Part shown: one piece after another, positions 1 through 7,741 of the stretch
Position numbering within the stretch: the first letter of the stretch is position 1
How the letters are laid out: every line of letters starts with the position of its first letter
Made by a program: the position numbers and the translations under genes
IMG/VR virus record: IMGVR_UViG_3300021517_000007
Coordinates: 1-48,745 of that record
Origin: a virus
DNA length: 48,745 nucleotides
Direction: 5' to 3' (one strand)
The notes under the pieces: model-generated
Seen by the model: only the letters and a program-made list of their open reading frames with translations
The model's database searches: none
Told to the model about the DNA's origin: nothing

Positions 1-69
1 ATGGATTCAATAAGGGTCAATCAGTCCGAAAATTGGCCGTATGGCCTCTCCCTCCCTACAACAGATTGA
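1..69 (+). CDS. 3' end of the small membrane ORF that begins near the other contig end
   Basis: This is the duplicated 3' end of the ORF described at 48424-48687. It begins at an internal in-frame ATG and stops at TGA 67-69. On the circular molecule it belongs to that gene and should not be counted twice. The next gene's ribosome site (TTGAGGTG) overlaps the stop, which suggests translational coupling. Confidence 0.5.
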   Translation: MDSIRVNQSENWPYGLSLPTTD

Positions 70-127
70 GGTGTTCGCCGTGATCGAAGATGAGCCAATC
101 GCGTTCGAGTCTGCGTCTGCTCATGCG
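1..127. repeat. Contig-end overlap, left copy
   Basis: Bases 1-127 are identical to 48619-48745. The simplest reading is that an assembler ended a circular path with its k-mer overlap, so the molecule is circular, concatemeric or circularly permuted, with 48,618 unique bases. A true 127-bp direct terminal repeat is possible, but the boundary falls inside coding sequence with no visible packaging signal. Confidence 0.95.
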
Positions 128-241
128 GATCGTGAACTCTCCGACAAGGAGTACGCCTATATGGCGGTCGAGGACGAGGATTACAGTGATCTGACCGTCG
201 ACTCTGACGTACTCGACGAAGCGAGTGAAGCCGATGACTGA
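80..241 (+). CDS. Small acidic protein, unknown function
   Basis: A 53-aa, strongly acidic protein made largely of Asp, Glu, Ser and Ala, with no membrane segment. GTG 80 is preferred because a TTGAGGTG ribosome site sits 6 nt upstream. An in-frame ATG at 41 would lengthen it to 66 aa but has no such site. The stop overlaps the amidase start. It lies between the putative holin ORFs and the amidase, so a lysis role is possible by position only. The family is not recognised. Confidence 0.6.
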   Translation: MIEDEPIAFESASAHADRELSDKEYAYMAVEDEDYSDLTVDSDVLDEASEADD

Positions 242-1046
242 ACTCTATTTGCCTGGAGCAGACCGGTCTTCGCAGTGGTATGCGAATAAGTACCGCGGCG
301 TCGTCTGGTCGGACGCGTTGTACAAGTGTGTCTGGCATACGACAGAGGGTACTTCCTGGCCGGGCTATTCTGGGGGCTCTACCGCTCCAACTATCACCAT
401 TGATCCTCGTACTGAACAGATTCGTCAACATTTCCCGGCTAATATGTCTTCTCGCGCCTTGGCAAATCTGCCAGGCGGCGTGGAGACTAACACGGATCGT
501 GCTTTTCAGATTGAGGTCATTTCGTTTTCGGATCGTGTTCTGTCCGATCGTTACCGAGGACTTTGGGTCGGAGACTTCACTGAGAAGCACCTAGCGTTTC
601 TGGCTCGCATTGCGCTCTGGTTGAATAAACATTGGGGGATTCCTCTGGCTCTCGTACCAAAGTTTACTCGCAACCCCAGGTATGGGCTGAGCGCGCCTCA
701 GAGGTTGTCCGGTCAAGCCTATAAAGCCTTTCGCGGCCATTTGCCGCATGCCTCGGTTCCAGAGAATTCGCACTGGGACACTGGCGCGTTGAATCTACCC
801 CAGGTTCTCAGACTTGCTCAAGGGAATTCGGAAGAAGGAGGCGAAACAGACGTGGCTCTCAGTGAGAAAGACATTGAAGCTATTGCGGCAAGAATTAATC
901 GGACCCTAGGAGACTACAATGCTAAGGGCGAGAAGAGAGACCCCAACAATCCAAGTCCGATGATGGGGAACGCGCGGTTGCGGCAGATCGAGAAGACGGT
1001 TCAACGTCTTGAAGCCAAGCTGGTCAAAATGGAAGAAGATGGCTAA
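234..1046 (+). CDS. Endolysin, N-acetylmuramoyl-L-alanine amidase
   Basis: Predicted zinc amidase that cuts the bond between muramic acid and the stem peptide during lysis. The N-terminal half has the Amidase_2/PGRP pattern: a VWHTTEG strand with the first zinc His, a conserved middle region, then HLPHA and a HWDTG segment resembling the canonical HxDPG metal motif. The last 70 residues are charged and helical (EKDIEAIAARINRTLG) and probably bind the wall or oligomerise. No signal peptide is seen, so a holin would be needed for export. ATG 234 overlaps the upstream stop; GTG 225 is an in-frame alternative. A LysM gene follows, which suggests catalytic and wall-binding parts are on separate polypeptides. 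Confidence 0.85.
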   Translation: MTELYLPGADRSSQWYANKYRGVVWSDALYKCVWHTTEGTSWPGYSGGSTAPTITIDPRTEQIRQHFPANMSSRALANLPGGVETNTDRAFQIEVISFSDRVLSDRYRGLWVGDFTEKHLAFLARIALWLNKHWGIPLALVPKFTRNPRYGLSAPQRLSGQAYKAFRGHLPHASVPENSHWDTGALNLPQVLRLAQGNSEEGGETDVALSEKDIEAIAARINRTLGDYNAKGEKRDPNNPSPMMGNARLRQIEKTVQRLEAKLVKMEEDG

Positions 1047-1085
1047 TAATCTTGTCGTCCGTCCAAACAAAGGAGACTGTGTACT

Positions 1086-1310
1086 ATGAGTAATGCCCGA
1101 TGGAGAGCTCTCCTTCAGGGTCTTCGGGATACTGCGGACGCGATTGAAGACGTCACTCCTGAGGCGTGCGATGGGCATGTGGTCAAGAAAGGCGATACGC
1201 TTTGGTCCTTGAGCAAAGAGTGGGGAGTGACCGTTGATCAAATCAAGGAAGCAAATCCTGGTTTGGATCCTAACAATCTTGATGTCGGCGATTGCATTGA
1301 ACGCCCTTAG
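1086..1310 (+). CDS. LysM-domain wall-binding protein
   Basis: A 74-aa protein. Residues about 28-72 form one LysM repeat: HVVKKGDTLWSLSKEWGV, then IKEANPGLDPNNLDVGD. LysM binds GlcNAc-containing glycans such as peptidoglycan. The N-terminal 27 residues are helical. AAAGGAG lies upstream of the ATG. The stop TAG 1308 is followed 2 nt later by a 9-bp GC hairpin, and the next gene (EEP nuclease) lies in the -1 frame with no start codon before its first core strand. A LysM-EEP fusion made by frameshifting is therefore plausible. As a stand-alone product it would be an accessory lysin or a virion wall-anchoring protein. Confidence 0.85.
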   Translation: MSNARWRALLQGLRDTADAIEDVTPEACDGHVVKKGDTLWSLSKEWGVTVDQIKEANPGLDPNNLDVGDCIERP

Positions 1311-1360
1311 ACGGGGGCGGAGAACCGGGCGAAAGTCCGCCCCCTAAACTAATTGTCGCC
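1302..1360 (+). promoter_or_regulatory. Candidate -1 frameshift site with hairpin/pseudoknot
   Basis: The LysM frame ends CGC CCT TAG at 1302-1310. Five nt after CCT a perfect 9-bp stem forms between GGGGGCGGA (1313-1321) and TCCGCCCCC (1336-1344). Loop bases GGCGA (1328-1332) can pair with TCGCC (1356-1360), giving an H-type pseudoknot. No U-tract follows, so it is not an intrinsic terminator. Slipping Pro-tRNA from CCT to CCC enters the EEP frame, which is open only from 1301, and reads a Gly/Pro-rich linker (LDGGGEPGESPPPK) into the first EEP strand. A one-base sequencing or strain indel would look the same. Confidence 0.5.
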
Positions 1361-1381
1361 ACGTTTAACAGTGCGCATCGG

Positions 1382-2011
1382 TTGATGCCGCACGCACACG
1401 ATTATAAGATTCTTTTTGAAAAATACCGTTGCGATGTTGTGCTGGGGCAAGAAAATACGGATCGGGACCCGGCAAGAAATGTTCCGGATGGTTGCCGATA
1501 CTTCCGTCCTGCGCCGGCCCGTAGCAACGTGCTCTATTGGGACCCGCGCAGGATTAATGCTATTTATAATGGTTACTTTAGACTTTCATCGCCAACGTTT
1601 TACAGTGAGCGTTGGCTGATCTGGCAGCATTTTTTGAAGGCGAACCGACATGCTCGAATCGGGGCGGTCCATTTGCCTGCTTTTTATAACAGAAAACCAC
1701 GCAATCGGATTGAATACGATAAACAGGAACTGAAAGTCGCTCGATGGTTCGAAGGCAATTCTGATCGGATCTTAGGCGGAGATTTTAACGGGAAAATCGG
1801 CGCGCCCCGTCTGCGCCATCTGTCGCCTTTGGGTCGCTGGTCCAAACCCGTTCCTTCCGGCCCAAAGGGCCAATCGATTGACTACGTTGGAGCTGTTAAA
1901 ACGGGGCGATGGTTTCCAATTCAAACCCAGACGCATAAACCCCGAAACGCCGACCATCGGGCCGTAATTGTGACTTTTCTTTGGCGACCAGCAAGGAGTG
2001 ACAATGGCTGA
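1382..2011 (+). CDS. Endonuclease/exonuclease/phosphatase (EEP) family protein, 5' end unresolved
   Basis: DNase I-like EEP-fold protein, a metal-dependent phosphodiesterase. Visible motifs are GQEN (metal-binding Glu), GGDFNGK (catalytic Asp/Asn), IDYV and a late ADHRAV (catalytic Asp-His). The first in-frame start codons are TTG 1382 and ATG 1385, yet the typical first core strand (IVATFNSAHR) is encoded upstream at 1352-1381 in the same open frame, and no ATG, GTG or TTG lies between TGA 1298 and 1382. The gene is thus either entered by -1 frameshift from LysM, started at a rare codon, or affected by an indel. Its role beside the lysis genes is unknown; host or competitor DNA is a possible substrate. 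Confidence 0.75.
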   Translation: MMPHAHDYKILFEKYRCDVVLGQENTDRDPARNVPDGCRYFRPAPARSNVLYWDPRRINAIYNGYFRLSSPTFYSERWLIWQHFLKANRHARIGAVHLPAFYNRKPRNRIEYDKQELKVARWFEGNSDRILGGDFNGKIGAPRLRHLSPLGRWSKPVPSGPKGQSIDYVGAVKTGRWFPIQTQTHKPRNADHRAVIVTFLWRPARSDNG

Positions 2012-2408
2012 TTCTGATATTCTGGCTCACTACGGCATCAAAGGTATGAAGTGGGGCGTTCGTCGAACTCGTGCCCAAATCGACTCCGATTCACCTGATG
2101 TAGTTGCGGTTAAAGCTACAACAGACAAAATTCGTCGTAATCGTGGGAGTACCGACCCGCTCTCAAACAAAGAATTGGAAGCGTTTAATCGTCGTCTCCA
2201 GCTAGAACGAACTTATAATGAGCTTGTTGGGAGGGCAGCTGATCGTAGTGCTTCCCGGGGAAGTCGATTTAAAAAAGAGGGGCAAAAATTTGTGCGTGAG
2301 ATCACACTCGACTCAGGGAAGCAAATTCTTAAGGGTGTTGTCACTGCGCAGGGAACAAAAGCTCTCAACGCGCAGGTAGAAGCGGCGTTGCAGAAAAAAA
2401 AGGGTTAG
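2004..2408 (+). CDS. Small basic HYG-motif protein (virion-associated?)
   Basis: A 134-aa basic, mostly helical protein. Residues 7-21 carry LAHYGIKGMKWGVRR, a motif common in head-region proteins of many phages; its function is not established as far as I know. The rest is Arg/Lys/Gln-rich and ends in a poly-Lys tail. AAGGAG lies just upstream of ATG 2004. It overlaps the end of the EEP gene and precedes the large terminase by 10 nt. The same motif appears twice in the 4867-5739 protein and in variant form in the RNA-polymerase-like protein at 38753, so it may be an assembly or packaging tag (inference). Confidence 0.7.
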   Translation: MADSDILAHYGIKGMKWGVRRTRAQIDSDSPDVVAVKATTDKIRRNRGSTDPLSNKELEAFNRRLQLERTYNELVGRAADRSASRGSRFKKEGQKFVREITLDSGKQILKGVVTAQGTKALNAQVEAALQKKKG

Positions 2409-2418
2409 GTGGTGACCA

Positions 2419-4164
2419 ATGAGCTTGTCTAATACTGCGGTTCCCGTATATTATGATGAATTTAGATCCGCGGTGCTCCGAGGCGAGATCCCTGTGAATC
2501 GGGAAATTTCGCTTGAGATGAACCGGATTGACGAGCTTATTGCAAACCCTAATATTTATTACGACGACGGGCCGGTCGAGGGCTTTATTCGTTATTGCGA
2601 GAATGAACTGACTCTGACTGATGGGCGTAATTTGTGGCTTATGCTTTCTTTTAAAGTTTGGGTTGAACAGTTACTAGGATGGTATTATTTTGTGGATCGC
2701 ACCGTCTATCAGCCTAACGAAGACGGGCGCGGCGGTCACTATGTTCATAAGGTTATCAAGAAACGCTTGACAAATAAACAGTATTTGATCGTGGCGCGGG
2801 GCGCAGCCAAGTCTATGTACGCCTCCGTCATTCAAAGTTATTTTTTAAATGTGGACCCAACCACTACGCATCAAGTGACAACTGCGCTTACGATGAAACA
2901 AGCCGAAGAGGTCTTGTCTCCTATCCGTACGTCCATTGTTCGGGCCCGTGGCCCTTTGTTCAAGTTTTTGACCGAGGGCTCGCTTCAGAACACTACTGGT
3001 AATCGTGCTCTCAGACAGAAACTCGTCGCAACCAAACGCGGGATCGAGAATTTCTTGACGGGTTCGCTTCTCGAGATTCGCCCGATGACCATTGATAAAG
3101 TTCAAGGGCTTCGATCGAAAGTTAATACAATTGACGAGTGGTTGTCCGGCGATTTGCGCGAAGATATTATCGGGGCGCTGGAGCAAGGTGCGTCTAAAAT
3201 TGACGATTATGTTATCGTTGCGATTAGTTCTGAAGGAACGGTGCGGAACGGCTCGGGCGACACTGTTAAGCTTGAACTTGCATCAATTCTCAAAGGGGAG
3301 TATTATGCGCCTCATGTTTCGATTTGGCATTATAAACTTGATACTCTCGACGAGGTAAATCACCCGGAGCTTTGGGTAAAAGCTAACCCCAATCTTGGCA
3401 TCACGGTAAGCTATGACACGTATCATTTGGATGTAGAGCGAGCTGAAAAGGTGCCCGCTGCTCGAAACGATATTTTAGCGAAGCGTTTTGGTATTCCCAT
3501 GGAGGGGTTCACTTACTTCTTCACTTACGAACAGACGTTGCCGCATTCGTCGCGGACTTTCTGGAAGATGGCCTGTAGTATGGGCGTCGATCTTTCCCAA
3601 GGCGACGATTTCTGTGCTTTTACGTTTTTATTCCCGTTACGGGATGGTTCGTGGGGCGTCAAGACTCGTAGTTATATTACCTCTTTAACAATGATGAAGC
3701 TTCCAGCGGCAATGCGTCTGAAGTACGACGAGTTTATTTCTGAGGGTAGTCTCCATGTTTTAGATGGAGCGGTTCTTGATCTGATGGAAGTTTATGAAGA
3801 CCTCGATGAGTTTATTGCCGCTCAAGACTACGATATTCGGGCGGTAGGGTATGACCCGTATAATGCGAAAGAGTTCATTGATCGATGGATCTCAGAAAAT
3901 GGTCCGTTTGGTGTGGAGAAAGTTCCGCAGGGCGTCCGTACCGAATCAGTTCCGCTTGGCGAGTTACGAAATCTTGCGGATGAGCGATTGCTTATATTTG
4001 ATGAGTTACTGATGTCGTTTGCGATGGGCAATGCGGTAACATTGGAAGACACGAACGGCAATCGCAAGCTCTACAAGAAGCGAAAAGATGCAAAAATCGA
4101 TAATTTCTCGGCCTTGCTGGATGCCTACGTAGCTTACAAAGTTCATAAGGGGTTGTTCGAATGA
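2419..4164 (+). CDS. terL: Terminase large subunit
   Basis: ATP-driven DNA packaging motor and nuclease acting at the portal. The 581-aa length fits HK97-type TerL. Walker A is ARGAAKS at about residues 126-132. Walker B is TIDEW, with Asp239 and Glu240 as metal-binding and catalytic acids. The C-terminal RNase H-like nuclease begins GVDLSQGDD (Asp391) and continues with VGYDPYNA and a late DNFSALLDAY segment. The gene overlaps the next by 4 nt (ATGA). A candidate small subunit is not adjacent; it lies at 42999. Confidence 0.93.
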   Translation: MSLSNTAVPVYYDEFRSAVLRGEIPVNREISLEMNRIDELIANPNIYYDDGPVEGFIRYCENELTLTDGRNLWLMLSFKVWVEQLLGWYYFVDRTVYQPNEDGRGGHYVHKVIKKRLTNKQYLIVARGAAKSMYASVIQSYFLNVDPTTTHQVTTALTMKQAEEVLSPIRTSIVRARGPLFKFLTEGSLQNTTGNRALRQKLVATKRGIENFLTGSLLEIRPMTIDKVQGLRSKVNTIDEWLSGDLREDIIGALEQGASKIDDYVIVAISSEGTVRNGSGDTVKLELASILKGEYYAPHVSIWHYKLDTLDEVNHPELWVKANPNLGITVSYDTYHLDVERAEKVPAARNDILAKRFGIPMEGFTYFFTYEQTLPHSSRTFWKMACSMGVDLSQGDDFCAFTFLFPLRDGSWGVKTRSYITSLTMMKLPAAMRLKYDEFISEGSLHVLDGAVLDLMEVYEDLDEFIAAQDYDIRAVGYDPYNAKEFIDRWISENGPFGVEKVPQGVRTESVPLGELRNLADERLLIFDELLMSFAMGNAVTLEDTNGNRKLYKKRKDAKIDNFSALLDAYVAYKVHKGLFE

Positions 4165-4898
4165 CTGTTCGTGCTGGTAGTTCGAGTGTGACCGCAATGT
4201 ACGCGGGAACTTCTCCTCTTCTAAAGGCTTATGTGGGGACTAATCTTATTTATGAGAGCGGCGAAGAGCCGGAGCCTCCTACCGAGCCTATCGTTGTAGG
4301 CTCGTCTGCGTCTGCCACAAACTTTTTAACATCTTATACCCCCGATCTTCCTTCCGGTCTGCAGGATGGAGACTGGTTGGTGTGCGGGATGTCAGTATCT
4401 GATTCTTCGGGTGGTGTGACCGTAACGTCCGACCATTCGGATTGGACTGAGGATAATTTGCTTTCAAACCAGGGGACCACCCAAAGAGCGCTTTATGTAG
4501 CAACATATTTTGACGGCCTTGAGATGCCGTCTTGGTCTCTTTCTGCTAGTCGAAAATGTAGCCACGTTTGCGTGGCTGTGCGTAACCTGACGTCGTTTGT
4601 TCGATCTACCCAAAACCAGCCAGATACGAACACGGTAGCGCCCGCCCCAGCGGTCACGGCCGACGGCGAAGGGCTGTTGGTTAGACTTTGGGTTCGCAAA
4701 GACAATAAGTCGACGTCCGTTACTCTGCCAGCCGGTCACACCTTAATAAATCAGGCTCTTGCCGCGTCGTCTGGATCGAGCGCCCATGCGGTTGCCGCGC
4801 AGGCGCCTATTTCCTCTGCCGGAACAATTCCCGCTGCTAGTGTCACCTGGTCGGCTTCGTCAGGTAATGGCACGGGATGGTCTATTGCTATTGCGTAA
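4161..4898 (+). CDS. Putative virion surface protein, lectin-like
   Basis: A 245-aa Ser/Thr/Ala/Gly-rich protein. The first 32 residues form a compact beta segment (AYVGTNLIYE) resembling N-terminal anchors of phage head fibres or minor structural proteins. After an acidic Pro linker (EEPEPPTEP), residues 45-245 look like an all-beta jelly-roll of the carbohydrate-binding type, with alternating hydrophobic strands and aromatics. It sits between terminase and portal and overlaps the terminase stop, so it should be co-expressed with head genes. Decoration or host-surface binding is an inference; no catalytic motif is visible. Confidence 0.6.
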   Translation: MTVRAGSSSVTAMYAGTSPLLKAYVGTNLIYESGEEPEPPTEPIVVGSSASATNFLTSYTPDLPSGLQDGDWLVCGMSVSDSSGGVTVTSDHSDWTEDNLLSNQGTTQRALYVATYFDGLEMPSWSLSASRKCSHVCVAVRNLTSFVRSTQNQPDTNTVAPAPAVTADGEGLLVRLWVRKDNKSTSVTLPAGHTLINQALAASSGSSAHAVAAQAPISSAGTIPAASVTWSASSGNGTGWSIAIA

Positions 4899-5739
4899 GG
4901 AGGAAAGTTGGTGGACACTACCCCCCTGGATCAGATATTCGCCGTCTGATTACACTCTAGAGCAATGGTATGAGGCGTGTTTGATTCGTCCGGCTCGGAA
5001 TGAATTGCGCTCCAAAGCCCAATGCAAGCTGCCAGTGAAGACGCCCAGCGGCGTGCTGAATAAGAACGCAATATTTGCGGCTGCGGCTGCACTTGCAGGA
5101 GCTCGTGCGCCTTTGCAGGCGACGAAAGACGAGAAAACAAAAGCGGCGCGAACGCTTGTGAAGCTTTATGAGCAGATGGTTCAGCCTGTACCTGAATCCG
5201 TGCGGAGTCTGTCGGATAGCTCATTGGCTCATTACGGCGTTAAAGGAATGGCCAGGGGCGAAAGTTTAACAGAAATCTCCAATCGAAAATTTAGGTATGA
5301 ACCTCTGTTTACCTTGACGAAAGGACTTGGCATGGATTCTGAACCGTCGGCAAATGAGGCCCAACGTTTTTCAGAAGAGCTCGCGCATTACGGGGTCAAA
5401 GGAATGCGCTGGGGCGTGAGAAAGGATCGAGCGTCATCTAGCGGCCCATCCGGCCCGACTCGTGCGCAAAGGAGACAGGCTCGGGACGCCGAAATTTTGG
5501 CTGCCCGGAAAACAGTCCAAGCGTATCAAGTTCGGTCTCTTCGGAACGAATTGAATTTTTATAAATCGCTAGTTACTGGCGGGAGAAAAGAGGCCTTCCG
5601 CATTTTGCGTCGTGACGCCAAGGAATTTGCTAATTCGCCCGAACTCAAAATTGCTCAGAGACGTACAACAGGCGAAAAATGGCTTCTAGGGGCGGGGGCC
5701 GCGCTGTTTGTGGTTGGTGCAACTCGGCCCAGACGGTAA
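4867..5739 (+). CDS. Head-region protein with two HYG motifs, start uncertain
   Basis: The long frame ends at 5739. A segment near the N-terminus (QCKLPVKTPSGVLNKNAIFA and the helix after it) resembles the DUF6582-like module of phage head proteins. Two copies of the HYG motif follow: LAHYGVKGMARGE (5224-5262) and LAHYGVKGMRWGVRK (5386-5430). The C-terminus is basic and ends in a hydrophobic segment (WLLGAGAALFVVGA), possibly membrane-seeking. ATG 4867 is the nearest ATG but overlaps the upstream gene. An ideal AAGGAGG (4897-4903) instead points to GTG 4911 in another frame, which would need a +1 shift, perhaps at the C6 run 4921-4926. TTG 4981 is a third option. The role is unknown; portal and scaffold genes follow. 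Confidence 0.65.
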   Translation: MARDGLLLLRKEESWWTLPPWIRYSPSDYTLEQWYEACLIRPARNELRSKAQCKLPVKTPSGVLNKNAIFAAAAALAGARAPLQATKDEKTKAARTLVKLYEQMVQPVPESVRSLSDSSLAHYGVKGMARGESLTEISNRKFRYEPLFTLTKGLGMDSEPSANEAQRFSEELAHYGVKGMRWGVRKDRASSSGPSGPTRAQRRQARDAEILAARKTVQAYQVRSLRNELNFYKSLVTGGRKEAFRILRRDAKEFANSPELKIAQRRTTGEKWLLGAGAALFVVGATRPRR

Positions 5740-5778
5740 TCCAGGGTAGACGGCGGTTGTAAGGAAGGGAGGTGAAGA

Positions 5779-7071
5779 ATGGCGCTTATTTCTAGTAAAC
5801 TCAAACACGCATGGAATGCGTTTAACGGGAGACCAGAGGAACCTCCTGCATACGAGCAGCCAGTGTCCGTTTCGTATAGTAGTCTGCGACCGGATCGGAC
5901 ACGAATTGTAGTAGCAAACGAGCGATCTTTGCTTTCGTCTATCTTGACGCAAATGAGTGTCGATGTAGCGGCGTATCCCATTCGACATGTGCGCTTGGAT
6001 CATGACGATCGATTTGTGGAAGAGATTGACAGCGGTCTCAATTATTGTCTAAGGCATGAAGCCAACATTGATCAAGCCGCGCGAGCGCTCCGGCAGGACA
6101 TTGCTCTTACACTTTTTGATAAAGGTGTCGCGGCGGTCGTTCCGGTTGAAACATCGGTGAGCCCTAACGAAACCGGTGGCTATGATATTCGTAACTTGCG
6201 GGTCGGTGAGATTCTTTCTTGGTACCCGGAGCACGTCCAGGTCCGGCTTTATAACGAAAAGATTGGCCGACGGGAAGATATCGTTCTAGCCAAGCGGATG
6301 GTTGCAATTGTTGAAAATCCGCTATATTCAGTAATGAATGAACCAAATTCCACCTTACAGCGACTGATCCTGAAATTGGGCATGTTGGATACGGTTGACA
6401 AAGAGTTCAGTTCCGGAAAGTTGGATCTGCTTATTCAACTGCCCTACGTCATCAAGTCAGAAGCTCGGCGCCAGCAGGCGGAGCAACGTCGAACTGATAT
6501 TGAGTTTCAGTTGCGCCGTAGCCAGTACGGAATCGCCTATACTGACGCCACTGAAAAAGTAGTTCAGTTGAATCGCCCGGTTGAGAATAATTTGCTCGAA
6601 CAAGTCGAGTACCTGACAAAACTTCTGTATACTCAGCTCGGTATTAATGATAGTGTGATGAATGGCACAGCGGACGAGAAGACTATGACGAACTATATGA
6701 ATCGGACGATTGAACCCGTGCTCGCCGCGATTACTGAAGCTATGTCTCGGGCCTTCCTCACAAAGACCGCGCGATCACAAAAACAGCTTGTCATGGCCTT
6801 CACAAGTCCGTTCCGCCTCGTTCCGGTGAGTCTTATGGCCGAACTCGCCGATAAGTTCACTCGAAACGAGATCCTGACGTCGAATGAAGTGCGGCAGCTC
6901 TTGGGAATGCGTCCAGCCCTCGATCCGAAGGCGGATCAACTCCGAAACAGTAACATGCCTCACGCAGATGAGGTGCCCTCAAGCGGGGATGTTGAGGCGG
7001 ACGAAGTCGATGCGGCTTTGGCTGCGCTCGAAGGGACGTTGGACTCAGCACTGGCAGAGTTCGGAGGATAA
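5779..7071 (+). CDS. Portal protein
   Basis: A 430-aa portal protein forming the dodecameric ring at the packaging vertex and docking the terminase. It follows GGAAGGGAGG and ATG 5779. Recognisable portal features are the N-terminal stretch SILTQMSVDVAAYPIRHVR, the central alpha/beta core (DLLIQLPYVIK, YGIAYTDATEKVVQL), the stem/clip region NNLLEQVEYLTKLLYTQLGI followed by DSVMNGTADEKT, and the C-terminal helices (EILTSNEVRQLLGM). The acidic C-terminal tail may contact capsid or scaffold. Its position directly upstream of scaffold-like and capsid genes supports the call. Confidence 0.88.
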   Translation: MALISSKLKHAWNAFNGRPEEPPAYEQPVSVSYSSLRPDRTRIVVANERSLLSSILTQMSVDVAAYPIRHVRLDHDDRFVEEIDSGLNYCLRHEANIDQAARALRQDIALTLFDKGVAAVVPVETSVSPNETGGYDIRNLRVGEILSWYPEHVQVRLYNEKIGRREDIVLAKRMVAIVENPLYSVMNEPNSTLQRLILKLGMLDTVDKEFSSGKLDLLIQLPYVIKSEARRQQAEQRRTDIEFQLRRSQYGIAYTDATEKVVQLNRPVENNLLEQVEYLTKLLYTQLGINDSVMNGTADEKTMTNYMNRTIEPVLAAITEAMSRAFLTKTARSQKQLVMAFTSPFRLVPVSLMAELADKFTRNEILTSNEVRQLLGMRPALDPKADQLRNSNMPHADEVPSSGDVEADEVDAALAALEGTLDSALAEFGG

Positions 7072-7077
7072 ACTGTC

Positions 7078-7653
7078 ATGCTCGACGCCCAAGCATTTAT
7101 CCTAGCTCATGCCGATCGGCCGTATGACCCACAAAAAAGCCGAGAGTACTATCTACGGACCCGCGAGTTAAAGGGGCGAAAGACGGGGCGATCTAACGAG
7201 CCGTCGGGTCCGAAAGATCGCGGTCAATCAACATTTAAATCAGACTTGAAGGCGCGACAGGAGGCGTCCAGAGTTCGTAGGGAAGCCGTTGAGGCGCAGA
7301 TTAAGCGCTTGGAAACAAAACTTGCCCGTTTAGATGAGGTTCTAAAAAAACTAGTTGCTGAAGCTAAACTGCGGTCGGGTCAGGACCCGGAAAAAGTTAA
7401 GCCCTCGCCAAAGAAACCCGCAAACACGCCTAAAGATAAAGCAGAGAAATTGACTCCTCGGGAAAAGAAAGAAGCCGCCGAGCGGGCCAAGGAAGCTCGA
7501 GAGAAAGAACAGAAAACCAACCCTTCCCAAGAACTTCTCGAGTTGGAACGCAAAATTGCGGAGACGAGAGTTAAAATTAAAGAGGCGTTAGAAACGGCCA
7601 AGAGAAAGTCTGCCCAACGGCGAGAGAGAAAAGCTCAGCAACCTAGTGATTAG
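7078..7653 (+). CDS. Coiled-coil, Lys/Glu-rich protein, scaffold candidate
   Basis: A 191-aa highly charged protein. Residues 16-35 carry YDPQKSREYYLRTRELKGRK, a motif seen near the start of head-region proteins in other actinobacterial phages. Residues about 60-190 are almost entirely helical with heptad-like spacing (VEAQIKRLETKLARLDEVLKK) and Lys/Pro/Glu linkers, which suggests a long coiled coil. Placement between portal and protease-capsid is the usual scaffold site. No enzymatic motif is visible. The start ATG follows the portal stop by 6 nt and is probably coupled. Confidence 0.65.
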   Translation: MLDAQAFILAHADRPYDPQKSREYYLRTRELKGRKTGRSNEPSGPKDRGQSTFKSDLKARQEASRVRREAVEAQIKRLETKLARLDEVLKKLVAEAKLRSGQDPEKVKPSPKKPANTPKDKAEKLTPREKKEAAERAKEAREKEQKTNPSQELLELERKIAETRVKIKEALETAKRKSAQRRERKAQQPSD

Positions 7654-7663
7654 AGGGGTTCTA

Positions 7664-7741
7664 ATGAGTCTTATCAAATCCGAAACGGCACTCCAGGCCG
7701 TTGACACTAACCAGGAAGGAGACAGTCAAAATGGAAGCTGA
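7664..7741 (+). CDS. Possible 25-aa leader ORF before the protease-capsid gene
   Basis: An ATG at 7664 preceded by GAGGGGTTCTA opens a 25-codon frame starting MSLIKSETALQAVD and stopping at TGA 7739-7741. It overlaps the start of the protease-capsid gene by 11 nt in another frame. The opening resembles the first residues of prohead proteases, so it may be a coupling leader or a remnant of a longer N-terminus. Support is weak. Confidence 0.25.
   Translation: MSLIKSETALQAVDTNQEGDSQNGS

Noticed and set aside
1313-1344. GC hairpin after LysM as an intrinsic terminator
   Set aside because: No T-run follows, and the downstream EEP gene lacks another visible start signal.
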